Notes under the pieces: generated by a model
The model's input: only the letters and a program-made list of their open reading frames with translations
The model's database searches: none
What the model was told of the DNA's origin: nothing
Assembly: GCA_020073115.1 (NCBI GenBank)
Contig: JAIQFU010000057.1
Location: 1 to 42,587 of the forward strand
DNA: 42,587 nt
Source: Terriglobia bacterium
GTDB lineage: Bacteria; Acidobacteriota; Terriglobia; Bryobacterales; Bryobacteraceae
Direction: 5' to 3'
Part shown: one piece after another, positions 1 to 7,580 of the stretch
How the letters are laid out: every line of letters begins with the position of its first letter
Numbering within the stretch: the first letter of the stretch is position 1
Position numbers and translations under genes: made by a program

Positions 1-8
1 ACACGCGG

Positions 9-258
9 CCTACCTGAAAGGCGCCCTGGATGAAGGGCAAGGTGGCAGCCGGCGGCGCAGATACCACGCAGTGGGATTCGTGAAAGGGGCAAACCGGGTA
101 CAGGCACGAAGTTTCGCAAAGACGGCGAAATTCGAGCCAGTCCCCGCTTTGCAGGTTGCCTACCTGAAAGGAGTCCTGGATGAAGGGCAAGGTAGTGGCC
201 TGCGGCCAAATTCCACGCAGTAGGATTCGTGAAAGGGGCCAGTGCCCGCTTTGCAGGT
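9..258. repeat. Tandem palindromic repeat, family 1 (two imperfect copies)
   Basis: Two units start with the same text (CCTACCTGAAAGG... at 9 and 159) and end with CCGCTTTGCAGGTT (142-157 and 245-258). Unit 1 carries a complete imperfect palindrome: arm GCAAACCGGGTACAGGCACG... (89-117), a short loop, and arm GCGAAATTCGAGCCAGTCCC... (125-152). The arms match at about 24 of 28 positions with one bulge. Unit 2 lacks about 50 bases covering nearly all of this core. Frame 2 stays open from base 2 to the stop at 221-223, so this could also be the tail of a gene lying off the left edge. Related copies lie at 5777-5864, 9423-9546 and, diverged, 40846-40914. Confidence 0.85.
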
Positions 259-274
259 TGTATGCTGTTAAGCG

Positions 275-1906
275 ATGAGCGTTGAAGCGGGACTGGCCCT
301 GCGCTTCCTCGCCGCAGCGTTGCTCGCGGGCATGCAGCAGCTACCTGGGGCGGACTCTGCCGCGGTGGAAGGCGTGGTCGCCAACAAAACAAGCGGCGCT
401 CCGGTGAAGAAGGCGCTGGTCACCCTGCGGTCGGCGGAGGAGAATTCCGGCTACCAGGCTCTGAGCGCCGCGGACGGGCGGTTCCGCATCGGGAACATCG
501 CCGCCGGCGAGTACGAGGTGTGGGTGGAAGCGCAGGGTTTCGTGCGGCAGGCGGGGCCATCCGCCGCGCTTTCGATCGAACTGGCCGAGGGGCAGAACCG
601 GAAGGACCTCGCCATCCGGCTGGTTCCGCTGGGCGCGATCTCCGGCCGCGTACTCGACGAAAACGGTGACCCTGTCGCCGGCGTCACGCTGGAAGCGCGC
701 CACTATTCCTATTCGCGGAGCAGCAAGATCCTCAGGAGTGGGGGACGCGGCACGACTGACTCGCGCGGGGAGTATCGGGTTTTTGACCTTCCTCCCGATC
801 GCTGGTATCTGGAGGCCAAGAAGACGCCGGCAGAGCTGACCGCCACGGGCCGCGTTCACAGCGCGCTGCCGGCGGAGGTCTATGGCGACACGTTCTTTCC
901 AAACGCCGCGCGCGCCGCGGAGACCGCGGGCATCGAGCTTGCTCCCGGGGCGGACGTAGGCCGCATCGACATTCGCCTGCGCCGGACGCGGCTGTTCACT
1001 ATCCGCGGCAAGGTGCTCGACGCACGCACAAGCGAGCCTGCCGGCGGCGCTCAACTGGACATCGGCGAATGTGCGCCCGAAGAAGATGGCGGGTACCTGG
1101 TGAACGCCCTGCGCACGGGGGCGTTCGCGATCACGGAGATGCCTCCGGGGCGCTACTGCATCGTGGCTACAGCGCCTGGCGACCCGCCGCTCTACTCCAC
1201 CCTCCGGGAAGTAGTGGTGGCCGACCGGGACGTAGATGACGTGGTACTCCGGGTCGAGCCCACCTCTACCCTGCGCGGCGTGGCGCTGATCGAGGGTGGG
1301 CCGCTGGAGAAGCTGAAATCCGGGTACGTGATCCTGGACCCGATCGGCGGAGCGGCGTCCAGCGCATCCGCGCCGATCGGAGCGGACGGCTCGTTTTTGC
1401 TGGCGAGCGTTCCGCCGCAGGCGTATCGGGTCCGGGCGAACCGGACTGCTCCCGGCGTCTACCTGAAATCCGTGCGCTTCGGGCCGCAGGACGCGTCGGA
1501 GGACGGCCTGATCGTGGTTGCGCCGGGCGGCGGCGGACTCAGCGTGGTGTTCGGGGCCGACACGGGGGCCGTGGAGGGGACGGTGGAGACCGGCGGCGCG
1601 GCCATCGGCTCCCTCCGGGTGACGCTCGCGCCGGAAGGTCGCTATGCGCGGCGGGAAGACCTGATCCAGACCGTGGAAGTGGAAAGCCCCGGTGCCCGGT
1701 TCCGCCTCGACAACGTTGCGCCGGGCGATTACAGGATCTTCGCCTGGGGGGTTCCCGACGAAGAGTTTATCGAATATCCCGGACTCCGCCAGTTGTTCGA
1801 AAGCAAAGCGGTCTCGATTACCGTGGGCGCCGGAGAGCGCAAGACCGTGCAGGCCGACTTGATTTCCGCGGATGAAATCGAGGAAGCCAGAAGGAAGCTG
1901 CGCTGA
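275..1906 (+). CDS. Secreted carboxypeptidase-regulatory-like repeat protein (paralogue 1)
   Basis: The 543-residue product starts with a probable signal peptide (hydrophobic LRFLAAALLAGM at about 9-20). It then has a series of beta-sandwich modules of the CarboxypepD_reg/SpaA type: EGVVANKTSGAPVKKALVTL near residue 32, GAISGRVLDENGDPVAG near 120, IRGKVLDARTSEPAGG near 243, and a final one ending in the recurring LDNVAPGDYRIFAW motif. Each module has the usual 'G.V.D..G.pv.ga.V' opening and 'G.f.l..v.pG.Y.v' close. No catalytic domain is visible, so an extracytoplasmic structural or binding role is an inference. Its stop shares one base with the start of the next gene (TGATG at 1904-1908), and the two products are paralogues, so they are almost certainly co-transcribed. 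The ATG sits just after the family-1 repeat, and no strong ribosome binding site is visible. Confidence 0.85.
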   Translation: MSVEAGLALRFLAAALLAGMQQLPGADSAAVEGVVANKTSGAPVKKALVTLRSAEENSGYQALSAADGRFRIGNIAAGEYEVWVEAQGFVRQAGPSAALSIELAEGQNRKDLAIRLVPLGAISGRVLDENGDPVAGVTLEARHYSYSRSSKILRSGGRGTTDSRGEYRVFDLPPDRWYLEAKKTPAELTATGRVHSALPAEVYGDTFFPNAARAAETAGIELAPGADVGRIDIRLRRTRLFTIRGKVLDARTSEPAGGAQLDIGECAPEEDGGYLVNALRTGAFAITEMPPGRYCIVATAPGDPPLYSTLREVVVADRDVDDVVLRVEPTSTLRGVALIEGGPLEKLKSGYVILDPIGGAASSASAPIGADGSFLLASVPPQAYRVRANRTAPGVYLKSVRFGPQDASEDGLIVVAPGGGGLSVVFGADTGAVEGTVETGGAAIGSLRVTLAPEGRYARREDLIQTVEVESPGARFRLDNVAPGDYRIFAWGVPDEEFIEYPGLRQLFESKAVSITVGAGERKTVQADLISADEIEEARRKLR

Positions 1907-3501
1907 TGAGGAGCTTACGGCTGGCCGCCGCCGGCGCCGTCCTGGCCCTCGCGGCTTCCGCGCAAAACGCCGGGCCGGTGGAAGGCAGGGTGGTCAGCTC
2001 CGTGGATGGATCGCCGGTGGCGGGGGCGATCGTGGTTCTGCAAGGCTTGGACCTCACGGGGAACCCTCCGCAGCCCGACAGTTACGTTGTGCAGACCGGC
2101 GCCGAAGGGCGCTTCCGCGTGGAAGAGGTCGCGCCGGGCCATTATGAAGCGCGCCCGCAGCGCGACGGCTTCTCCGCGCAACCGCCGGGCGTAGCCGCCG
2201 GCAAGGCCTACGTTCGCTTCACGGCGGAAGCCGGGCGGAGGCCGCCGGATCTCAGACTCGCACTGATCCCGCTGGGCGCATTGCTCGGCAGAGTGCTCGA
2301 CCAGGACGGCGATCCGGTTTCCGGCATCGCCGTCTCGGCGCAGCGCTACTCCTATGCGAAGGGGAAGAAGGAACTGACGCAGGCAGGGCAGGTGTTCACC
2401 AACGATCGCGGCGACTTTCGGATCGCGGACCTTCCGCCGGGGCGATATTACCTCCTGTGTTCAGATCGAGGTTTTGGTGGACGGCTGGGTTCGATGGTGC
2501 GCGTCCGCGGTTCCAAACCCGTGACCGACTTCGCCCCCACGTACTACCCGCGGACGCCCGAGGCCGCCGCGGCAACCGCGATTGACCTGCCAGCCGGCGG
2601 GGACGTGGGGGACTTGAACGTGCAACTCATCCCGGCGGAGTCTTACTCCGTCCGGGTGCGTATTGCCGGCGACCCGAACGAGGCGGTCAACCTGACGTTG
2701 CAGTTCAGCACGCCGCGGGGCCTGTCGTTCGGCCTCGGTGACGAGAAGTACGGGGCCGTGCGTTCGTTCCCGAACTCGCCCCCAGGTACATACCTGGTCC
2801 GGATCTTCGACCGGCAGCGCCGGCTCGCGGCGCAGCAGATCGTTAAAGTGGTGGATTCGAACGTGGACGTGACCCTTACGCTGAGGCCCGAGATGGCGAT
2901 CTCAGGCGTGGTGCGCTTCGAGAGCGGAGCGCGGATGCAGGCGGAAGCGATCCGCGTGAGCCTGGAAGCCGAGGAATGGCTGAACAACGCCGCGGGCGCA
3001 GTCAGGCCGGACGGAACTTTTGCGGTCGCGCCGGTTCAGCCGGTGAACTACGGCATCCGCGTGGCTCTCCCACCCGGCGGGTATCTGAAATCAATCCGGG
3101 TGGGCCAGCGCGACCTGCCTGCGCCACAGATCGACGCGGAGCGAGCGACGGAACCGCTCACCATCACCGTCGGCGGCGACGGGGGGAGACTCGACGGCGC
3201 CGTGGTGGACGCGCAAGGCGCGCCCGTGGAAGGCGCCGCCGCCGTTCTGGTCCCGCAAGGCCGGCTGGCGCATTGGCCGGACCTGGTCCGCTCCTGCGAG
3301 AGCGGGAAGGACGGCAAGTTCGATCTGCGCGATATTGCCCCGGGCGACTACAAATTGTTCGTCTGGGACAATGCCGAGCCCGGCGCCGTTTTGGACCCCG
3401 ATTTCCGCGGGCCTTTCGAAAGAGAGGCCGTAGCCGTCCACATCGAGCCGAACGGACACACCACTCTGGAGGCGAAGCCGCTCCCGGCCGCAGGGCGGTA
3501 A
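1906..3501 (+). CDS. Secreted carboxypeptidase-regulatory-like repeat protein (paralogue 2)
   Basis: The 531-residue product has a clear signal peptide (MRSLRLAAAGAVLALAASAQ). It repeats the module order of the preceding gene: VEGRVVSSVDGSPVAG near residue 27, ALLGRVLDQDGDPVSG near 125, then further modules to the final LRDIAPGDYKLFVWD near 478. The RYSYAKGKK and RYSYSRSSK stretches of the two proteins align, so they come from a tandem duplication. No enzyme domain was found. In Acidobacteriota such modules often accompany TonB-type receptors or secreted enzymes, but none is encoded next to this pair. Function remains unknown. Confidence 0.85.
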   Translation: MRSLRLAAAGAVLALAASAQNAGPVEGRVVSSVDGSPVAGAIVVLQGLDLTGNPPQPDSYVVQTGAEGRFRVEEVAPGHYEARPQRDGFSAQPPGVAAGKAYVRFTAEAGRRPPDLRLALIPLGALLGRVLDQDGDPVSGIAVSAQRYSYAKGKKELTQAGQVFTNDRGDFRIADLPPGRYYLLCSDRGFGGRLGSMVRVRGSKPVTDFAPTYYPRTPEAAAATAIDLPAGGDVGDLNVQLIPAESYSVRVRIAGDPNEAVNLTLQFSTPRGLSFGLGDEKYGAVRSFPNSPPGTYLVRIFDRQRRLAAQQIVKVVDSNVDVTLTLRPEMAISGVVRFESGARMQAEAIRVSLEAEEWLNNAAGAVRPDGTFAVAPVQPVNYGIRVALPPGGYLKSIRVGQRDLPAPQIDAERATEPLTITVGGDGGRLDGAVVDAQGAPVEGAAAVLVPQGRLAHWPDLVRSCESGKDGKFDLRDIAPGDYKLFVWDNAEPGAVLDPDFRGPFEREAVAVHIEPNGHTTLEAKPLPAAGR

Positions 3502-3514
3502 GGCCGCGCTCCCC

Positions 3515-3528
3515 GGAACGTGCGTTCC
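3515..3528. terminator. Short inverted repeat after the paralogue pair
   Basis: GGAACG-TG-CGTTCC lies 13 bases after the stop of the second repeat-protein gene. It is followed by TT but no real T-run. It may be a weak terminator stem, or an operator for the next gene. Confidence 0.3.
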
Positions 3529-3550
3529 TTCGCTTTGGCGCGGGGCGCGC

Positions 3551-3570
3551 AAGTTACCCAGGGGTAACTT
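3551..3570. promoter_or_regulatory. Perfect palindrome upstream of the DUF892 gene
   Basis: AAGTTACCCAGGGGTAACTT has 9-base perfect arms and a 2-base centre. It ends 5 bases before the ribosome binding site GGGAGG (3576-3581), which is 6 bases from the TTG start at 3588. The position suits a repressor operator or an mRNA hairpin that controls translation. No known regulator site was recognised. Confidence 0.5.
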
Positions 3571-3587
3571 AAATCGGGAGGATCGTC

Positions 3588-4115
3588 TTGATTCAAAACG
3601 AAAAACTGGAAAGCGTATACCGGGAAGAATTGCAGGACCTTTATGACGCCGAGATGCAAATCGTGAACGCCCTTCCGGGCATGGCGCAAGCCTCGTCGTC
3701 GCCGGAACTGAAAGCCGCGTTCGAGCTGCACCTGGCGGAAACGATACAGCAGGTGCGCCGCCTGGAGCAAGTATTCGCGGAGATGGGGGAGGCGCCGGGA
3801 AGCGAGACCTCCGAGGGCATGCGAGCGCTCCTCGCGGAGGGCAGGCTGCGGATCAACTCGCTGCCGTCCTCGCCGGTGCTGGATGCCGCCCTGATCGCGG
3901 CGGCGCAGAAAGTGGAGCACTACGAGATCTCCGGCTACGGAACGGCGCGCACGCTGGCCCAAATGCTGAATCACGGCGACGCGGCCCGCTTGCTTCAGAG
4001 GACGCTCGACGAAGAAAAGGAAACGGACTCTGTACTGACCGAGATCGCCGAGGCGGTAATCGTCGGCGAAGAGTTGGACGACGCGGAAACGGAGGGCGAG
4101 GAAGTCGCGTCCTAG
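3588..4115 (+). CDS. DUF892 / YciE-like ferritin-like protein
   Basis: The 175-residue, largely helical protein has the DUF892 signature: an N-terminal YREELQDLYDAE (11-22), a second helix with FELHLAETIQQVRRLEQVF, a third with KVEHYEISGYGTARTLA, and a final LDEEKETDSVLTEIAE. The repeated Glu/His pairs form the ferritin-like four-helix metal site of the family, whose members (YciE/YciF) are linked to stress responses. The start is TTG at 3588, chosen because GGGAGG lies 6 bases upstream and the family usually begins close to this first helix. The tail is very acidic (DDAETEGEE). It is a single gene with its own palindromic upstream site, convergent with glcD. Confidence 0.85.
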   Translation: MIQNEKLESVYREELQDLYDAEMQIVNALPGMAQASSSPELKAAFELHLAETIQQVRRLEQVFAEMGEAPGSETSEGMRALLAEGRLRINSLPSSPVLDAALIAAAQKVEHYEISGYGTARTLAQMLNHGDAARLLQRTLDEEKETDSVLTEIAEAVIVGEELDDAETEGEEVAS

Positions 4116-4118
4116 GCG

Positions 4119-4155
4119 TTCCGAAGGCGGGGCAGGTCCTCAGCCTGCCCCGGAA
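4119..4155. terminator. Bidirectional terminator candidate between convergent genes
   Basis: GGGGCAGG (4129-4136) and CCTGCCCC (4144-4151) form a perfect 8-base stem with a 7-base loop, flanked by TTCCG and CGGAA. It fills the gap between the DUF892 stop and the glcD stop. There is no long T-run, so the class is uncertain. Confidence 0.5.
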
Positions 4156-4157
4156 GT

Positions 4158-5591
4158 TCAATACGCCGGTTCGCCCGCGGTGAGCGCCGGCTGGCGGATC
4201 TCCAGGCACCCGCGGCCCGTCGGCAGCACCTTGCCGGGGTTCAGCCGCCCGTCCGGGTCGAACAGCAGTTTGAGGCGGCGAATCATATCCAGCGTTTCCG
4301 GCGTGAACAATTTGGCCATCAGCTCGTTTTTCTCCATCCCTACGCCGTGCTCGCCGGTGATGGTCCCACCCGCCTCGATGCAGTACGTCAGGATCTCTTC
4401 GCCCGCCGCCCTGGCCTTCTGGAGATCGCCGGGTTTCCGCGCATTGAAGAGGATGATGGGGTGCATGTTGCCGTCGCCCGCGTGGAAGATGTTGCTGATG
4501 ACGAGCCCGTGTCTCCGCGCCACCTCGTTGATGAAGCGGAGGGTCGGGGCAATTTTGGTGCGCGGCACCACGCCGTCCTGCACGTAGTAGGTGGGGCTGA
4601 CCCGTCCCACGGCGCCGAAGGCGTTCTTGCGGCCCTTCCACAGCAGGTCGCGTTCCTGCGGCGTGCGCGCCAGGCGGAACTCGCGCGCGCCGCAGACCAT
4701 ACAGGCTTCGCGCACCTGCTCCACCTGCTCGTCGATATTTTCGGGCAGCCCCTCCAGTTCAATGAGCAGCACCGCCGCCGCGTCCAGGGGATACCCGGCG
4801 TGGGTGGCCTCCTCCACCATCCGCAGCATTACGCCGTCGAGCATTTCCACCGCCACGGGGGTGATGCCGCGGGCGGTGATCTCGGTGACGGTTCTGCCGG
4901 CGTCCTCGTTCGATTCGTAGATGGCCAGCCCGGTCTTGACCGCTTCGGGTTTGCGCATCAGCCGCACGGTTACTTTCGTCACCAGGGCCATAATGCCTTC
5001 CGAGCCGGTGAGCAGGCCCGTAAGATCGTAGCCGGGGAGGTCGGGTTCCTTGCCGCCGGTTTCGACCACGCTCCCGTCGGGCAGCACGAGTTCCAGACCG
5101 AGCACGTGGTTCGTGGTGACGCCGTAAGCCAGCGTGTGCGGCCCGCCCGCATTTTCGGCCACGTTCCCGCCGATGGTGCAGGCGCGCTGGCTGGAAGGGT
5201 CGGGTGCGAAGAAATAGCCGTTCTTCTCGACGGCCAGGGTGATGTCCAGGTTGACGACTCCCGGCTGAACCACGGCGCGCTCGTTTTCCAGGTCGATTTC
5301 CATGATCCGGTTCATGCGCGCGAAGGCGATCATCACGCCGCCTTCGCGGGGAATGGCGCCCCCGGAAAGCCCCGTCCCGGCGCCGCGGCCCACAAAGGGG
5401 ACGTGGAACTGCGCGGCCAGCCTGACGATCGCCGCCACATGTCCGGTGCTCAGGGGAAAGACGACGATATCCGGCCGCCCCTTCTCCACGCTGCCGTCGT
5501 ACTCGTACAGCGCGAGATCCTCCGGACGGTCGAGATACCCTCGGGGACCCAGGAGAGCGGCGATTCGCTCCTTCAATCCGGGCGGCAACAT
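4158..5591 (-). CDS. glcD: Glycolate oxidase FAD subunit GlcD
   Basis: The 477-residue FAD-linked oxidase matches the GlcD family in length and motifs. The PCMH-type FAD domain (about 35-215) has VPFVGRGAGTGLSGGA, VVQPGVVN and IGGNVAENAGG; the last two contact FAD in this family. The C-terminal cap domain has NIFHAGDGNMHP, TGEHGVGMEK and DGRLNPGKV. GlcD oxidises glycolate (and often D-lactate) to the 2-oxoacid, normally with GlcE and the iron-sulfur subunit GlcF, which passes electrons to quinone. Neither partner is in the window, so they may lie elsewhere or this may act as a stand-alone D-2-hydroxyacid dehydrogenase. The ATG at 5591 gives the expected N-terminus (MLPPGLKERIAALLG). Confidence 0.9.
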   Translation of the reverse strand: MLPPGLKERIAALLGPRGYLDRPEDLALYEYDGSVEKGRPDIVVFPLSTGHVAAIVRLAAQFHVPFVGRGAGTGLSGGAIPREGGVMIAFARMNRIMEIDLENERAVVQPGVVNLDITLAVEKNGYFFAPDPSSQRACTIGGNVAENAGGPHTLAYGVTTNHVLGLELVLPDGSVVETGGKEPDLPGYDLTGLLTGSEGIMALVTKVTVRLMRKPEAVKTGLAIYESNEDAGRTVTEITARGITPVAVEMLDGVMLRMVEEATHAGYPLDAAAVLLIELEGLPENIDEQVEQVREACMVCGAREFRLARTPQERDLLWKGRKNAFGAVGRVSPTYYVQDGVVPRTKIAPTLRFINEVARRHGLVISNIFHAGDGNMHPIILFNARKPGDLQKARAAGEEILTYCIEAGGTITGEHGVGMEKNELMAKLFTPETLDMIRRLKLLFDPDGRLNPGKVLPTGRGCLEIRQPALTAGEPAY

Positions 5592-5657
5592 GTCTTAAGT
5601 GTAAGGCAAGTCGCCAGTCGTTAGTCGCTCGTGGCCTGAGGCGCAAATAAGACAGTT

Positions 5658-5729
5658 GGCCACGGATGAACACGGATAACAACCAATTCTTTTCTTATCC
5701 GTGTTTATCCGTGTTCAATCCGTGGCTAA
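5658..5729. repeat. Inverted repeat, family 3 (CACGGATGAA type), copy 1
   Basis: The left arm GGCCACGGATGAACACGGAT... (5658-5679) pairs with a right arm ending in ATCCGTGGC (about 5695-5726). The right arm holds three ATCCGTG units and the left two. The loop contains AACCAATTC-TTTTC, shared with the copy at 36785-36862. It lies in the 309-base gap between glcD and galU, which otherwise holds only the family-1 copy at 5777-5864 and a short run of GTCG-type words near 5610-5632. Confidence 0.85.
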
Positions 5730-5776
5730 ATCATTATTCCCGGAAGCTGCTAAGGCAGAAGAGCGGTCGCCGGACT

Positions 5777-5864
5777 AGCACGCAGTATGATTCGGGAAAG
5801 GGCAAACCGGTACCGGCACGAAGTTCCGCAAGGACGGCGAAATTCGAACCAGTCCCCGCTTTGC
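5777..5864. repeat. Palindromic repeat, family 1, intergenic copy
   Basis: A leader CACGCAGTATGATTCGGGAAA (about 5779-5799) resembles the leader at 64-85. The arms are GCAAACCGGTACCGGCACGA... (5802-5829) and GCGAAATTCGAACCAGTCCC... (5837-5864). It lies 36 bases past the galU stop. Confidence 0.85.
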
Positions 5865-5900
5865 CGCCTGTTCCGGGCCTCCGAGTGCTGACAGCTTTCG

Positions 5901-6788
5901 CTACAGTTTCAACCCCTTCAAATACTCCCGGAACGGGCCGCCGAGGTCGTGGCGGCGCAGGGCGAACTCCACCGTGGCTTTCAGGAAGCCCAGTTTGTCG
6001 CCGGCGTCGTAGCGCGTCCCTTCGAAGCGGTACGCGTAGATCGGCCGGGTGCGCAGCAGGAGCCTGAGGCCGTCGGTAAGCTGCAACTCGCCTCCGGAGC
6101 CGGGATCGATGGTCTGAAGGGAATCGAAAATCTCCGGCGTCAGCACGTAGCGGCCGATGATCGCCAGGTTGGAGGGCGCCTCGGAGGGCTTGGGCTTCTC
6201 TACGAGATCGCGGATGCGGTAGACCCGGTCGGGGCTGCCGTTATGGTGCACCGGCTCGGCGTCGATGGCGCCGTAGGACGAGATGGCGCCGGGGGGCATC
6301 TCTATCACGGCCAGCACCGGGGCGAGAAAGACGCTGTGCACATCCAGCAATTGGCGCAGACACGGCGTCTCGGCGACGATGAGGTCATCGGCCAGCACCA
6401 CGGCGAACGGCTCCTCGCCCACCAACTCCATGGCGCGGAGCACGGCGTGGCCCAAGCCGAGCGCCTCTTTCTGACGCACGTAGGAGACGTTGATCATGTC
6501 CGAGATGCCGCGAACGATGGCCAGCAGATCCTTCTTGCCGCGCGTCTCCAGCAGGTTCTCCAGCTCGAAGCTCACGTCGAAGTGGTCTTCGATGGCGGAC
6601 TTCCCGCGGCCCGTGACGATGATGATGTTCTGAATGCCCGATTGCAGCGCCTCCTCCACGCCGTACTGGATGATGGGCTTATCAACGATCGGAAGCATCT
6701 CCTTCGGCTGGGCCTTCGTGGCGGGAAGGAAGCGGGTTCCCAGGCCGGCGGCGGGGAACACGGCTTTTCGGACTCTATCAGGCATCAT
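5901..6788 (-). CDS. galU: UTP--glucose-1-phosphate uridylyltransferase
   Basis: The 295-residue cytoplasmic nucleotidyltransferase makes UDP-glucose from UTP and glucose-1-phosphate for envelope polysaccharides. The GalU signature is complete: FPAAGLGTRFLPATKAQPKEM at the N-terminus (nucleotide loop and catalytic Lys), VDKPIIQYGVEEA, VRQKEALGLGHAV, the metal-binding LADDLI, and LVEKPKPSEAPSNLAIIGRY. Length is typical for bacterial GalU. The start at 6788 gives MMPDRVRKAVFPAAG; the second Met is equally possible. It is monocistronic by layout, with a repeat-filled gap to glcD, and divergent from the ferredoxin gene across about 94 bases. Confidence 0.95.
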   Translation of the reverse strand: MMPDRVRKAVFPAAGLGTRFLPATKAQPKEMLPIVDKPIIQYGVEEALQSGIQNIIIVTGRGKSAIEDHFDVSFELENLLETRGKKDLLAIVRGISDMINVSYVRQKEALGLGHAVLRAMELVGEEPFAVVLADDLIVAETPCLRQLLDVHSVFLAPVLAVIEMPPGAISSYGAIDAEPVHHNGSPDRVYRIRDLVEKPKPSEAPSNLAIIGRYVLTPEIFDSLQTIDPGSGGELQLTDGLRLLLRTRPIYAYRFEGTRYDAGDKLGFLKATVEFALRRHDLGGPFREYLKGLKL

Positions 6789-6882
6789 TCTCAGTTTTGT
6801 TCGACTGCGCGCGTTTTGGCAACCGGCGAATTGTGTCCCTGGTCCCCTCTATGATATGTATTGGTCCTGGGAAATCACGGAA

Positions 6883-7143
6883 ATGGCATACGTTATCGCT
6901 GAACCCTGCATCGGGACCAAGGACACGGCCTGCGTGGACGCCTGCCCGGTGGATTGCATTCATCCCAAAAAAGACGAAGCCGCCTTCGCCGACTCCGAAA
7001 TGCTGTACATCGACCCCGTGGAGTGCATCGACTGCGGCGCCTGCGTCCCGGTCTGCCCCGTTTCGGCCATCTTCGCCCTCGACGACCTGCCCGAAAAATG
7101 GGCCGAATTCACGGCCAAGAACGCCGTATATTACGGAAGGTAG
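6883..7143 (+). CDS. Small 7Fe/8Fe ferredoxin
   Basis: The 86-residue protein begins MAYVIAEPCIGTKDTACVDA and continues with CPVDCIHP. The long C-x7-C spacing in the first cluster is typical of seven-iron ferredoxins ([3Fe-4S] plus [4Fe-4S]). The second site is the ordinary CIDCGACVPVCPVSAIF motif near residue 46. The C-terminal DLPEKWAEF tail is also family-typical. It is a soluble low-potential electron carrier and a plausible partner of the 2-oxoacid:ferredoxin oxidoreductase at 10445-13299, which is inference. The ATG at 6883 was preferred to longer in-frame starts because family members begin exactly here. Confidence 0.93.
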   Translation: MAYVIAEPCIGTKDTACVDACPVDCIHPKKDEAAFADSEMLYIDPVECIDCGACVPVCPVSAIFALDDLPEKWAEFTAKNAVYYGR

Positions 7144-7145
7144 TG

Positions 7146-7205
7146 GTACCGCCGGGCCCAGAGAGGCCCCAATCACCGGTGGCAAAAACCGACCACAGGC
7201 GGTAC
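7146..7205. terminator. Inverted repeat between convergent ferredoxin and queD
   Basis: GTACCGCC (7146-7153) and GGCGGTAC (7198-7205) are perfect complements. Nested inside is GGGCC...GGCCC (7154-7169). The pair spans the whole gap between the two converging stops, so it may act as a shared terminator; no T-run is seen. Confidence 0.4.
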
Positions 7206-7208
7206 TCT

Positions 7209-7580
7209 TCACGGACGGTACACCGCGCTGGCGGTGTCCGTTTCCCACAACCGCACCGAGCCCACCTGGACCCCGTCCCGGCTCTTCAGCCCGGCGCTGA
7301 CCTCGTCATAGATGTACTTGGCCATGTTCTCGGCCGAAGGGTTAAGGGAATCGAAGGGCGGAAAGTCGTTGAGCCACTGGTGGTCCATGCGGTCGAGCAC
7401 CTCGTGCACCACTCTCTTGAGCTCCACGAAATCCACCAGCAGGCCGATGGCGTCCAGCCGCTCCCCCTGGAGCGTCACCTGGCAGCGATAATTGTGGCCA
7501 TGCACGTTCTCGCACTTGCCGTGGTAATTCCGCAGGGCATGTCCGGCGGCGAACGTCTCTTCAATTGTCACTTCAAACAT
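7209..7580 (-). CDS. queD: 6-pyruvoyl-tetrahydropterin synthase / QueD
   Basis: The 123-residue T-fold enzyme most likely makes 6-carboxy-5,6,7,8-tetrahydropterin for queuosine/7-deazaguanine synthesis. Zinc ligands are visible at H14, H27 and H29 (AAGHAL, NVHGHNY). The catalytic Cys is C23 in HGKCEN, and the family motifs VDFVELK and MDHQWLND follow. The Cys spacing (CxxxHGH) fits the QueD/PTPS-I class. The start ATG at 7580 overlaps the helicase stop by 8 bases, which implies translational coupling. Other queuosine genes are not in the window. Confidence 0.9.
   Translation of the reverse strand: MFEVTIEETFAAGHALRNYHGKCENVHGHNYRCQVTLQGERLDAIGLLVDFVELKRVVHEVLDRMDHQWLNDFPPFDSLNPSAENMAKYIYDEVSAGLKSRDGVQVGSVRLWETDTASAVYRP

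Noticed and set aside
2-223. Open frame through the repeat at the left edge
   Set aside because: It may be the tail of a gene outside the window, but its sequence is fully repeat-derived and shows no domain, so it is not called a gene.
1-258. CRISPR array
   Set aside because: There are only two long imperfect units with an internal palindrome, no regular short repeat-spacer pattern and no cas genes.
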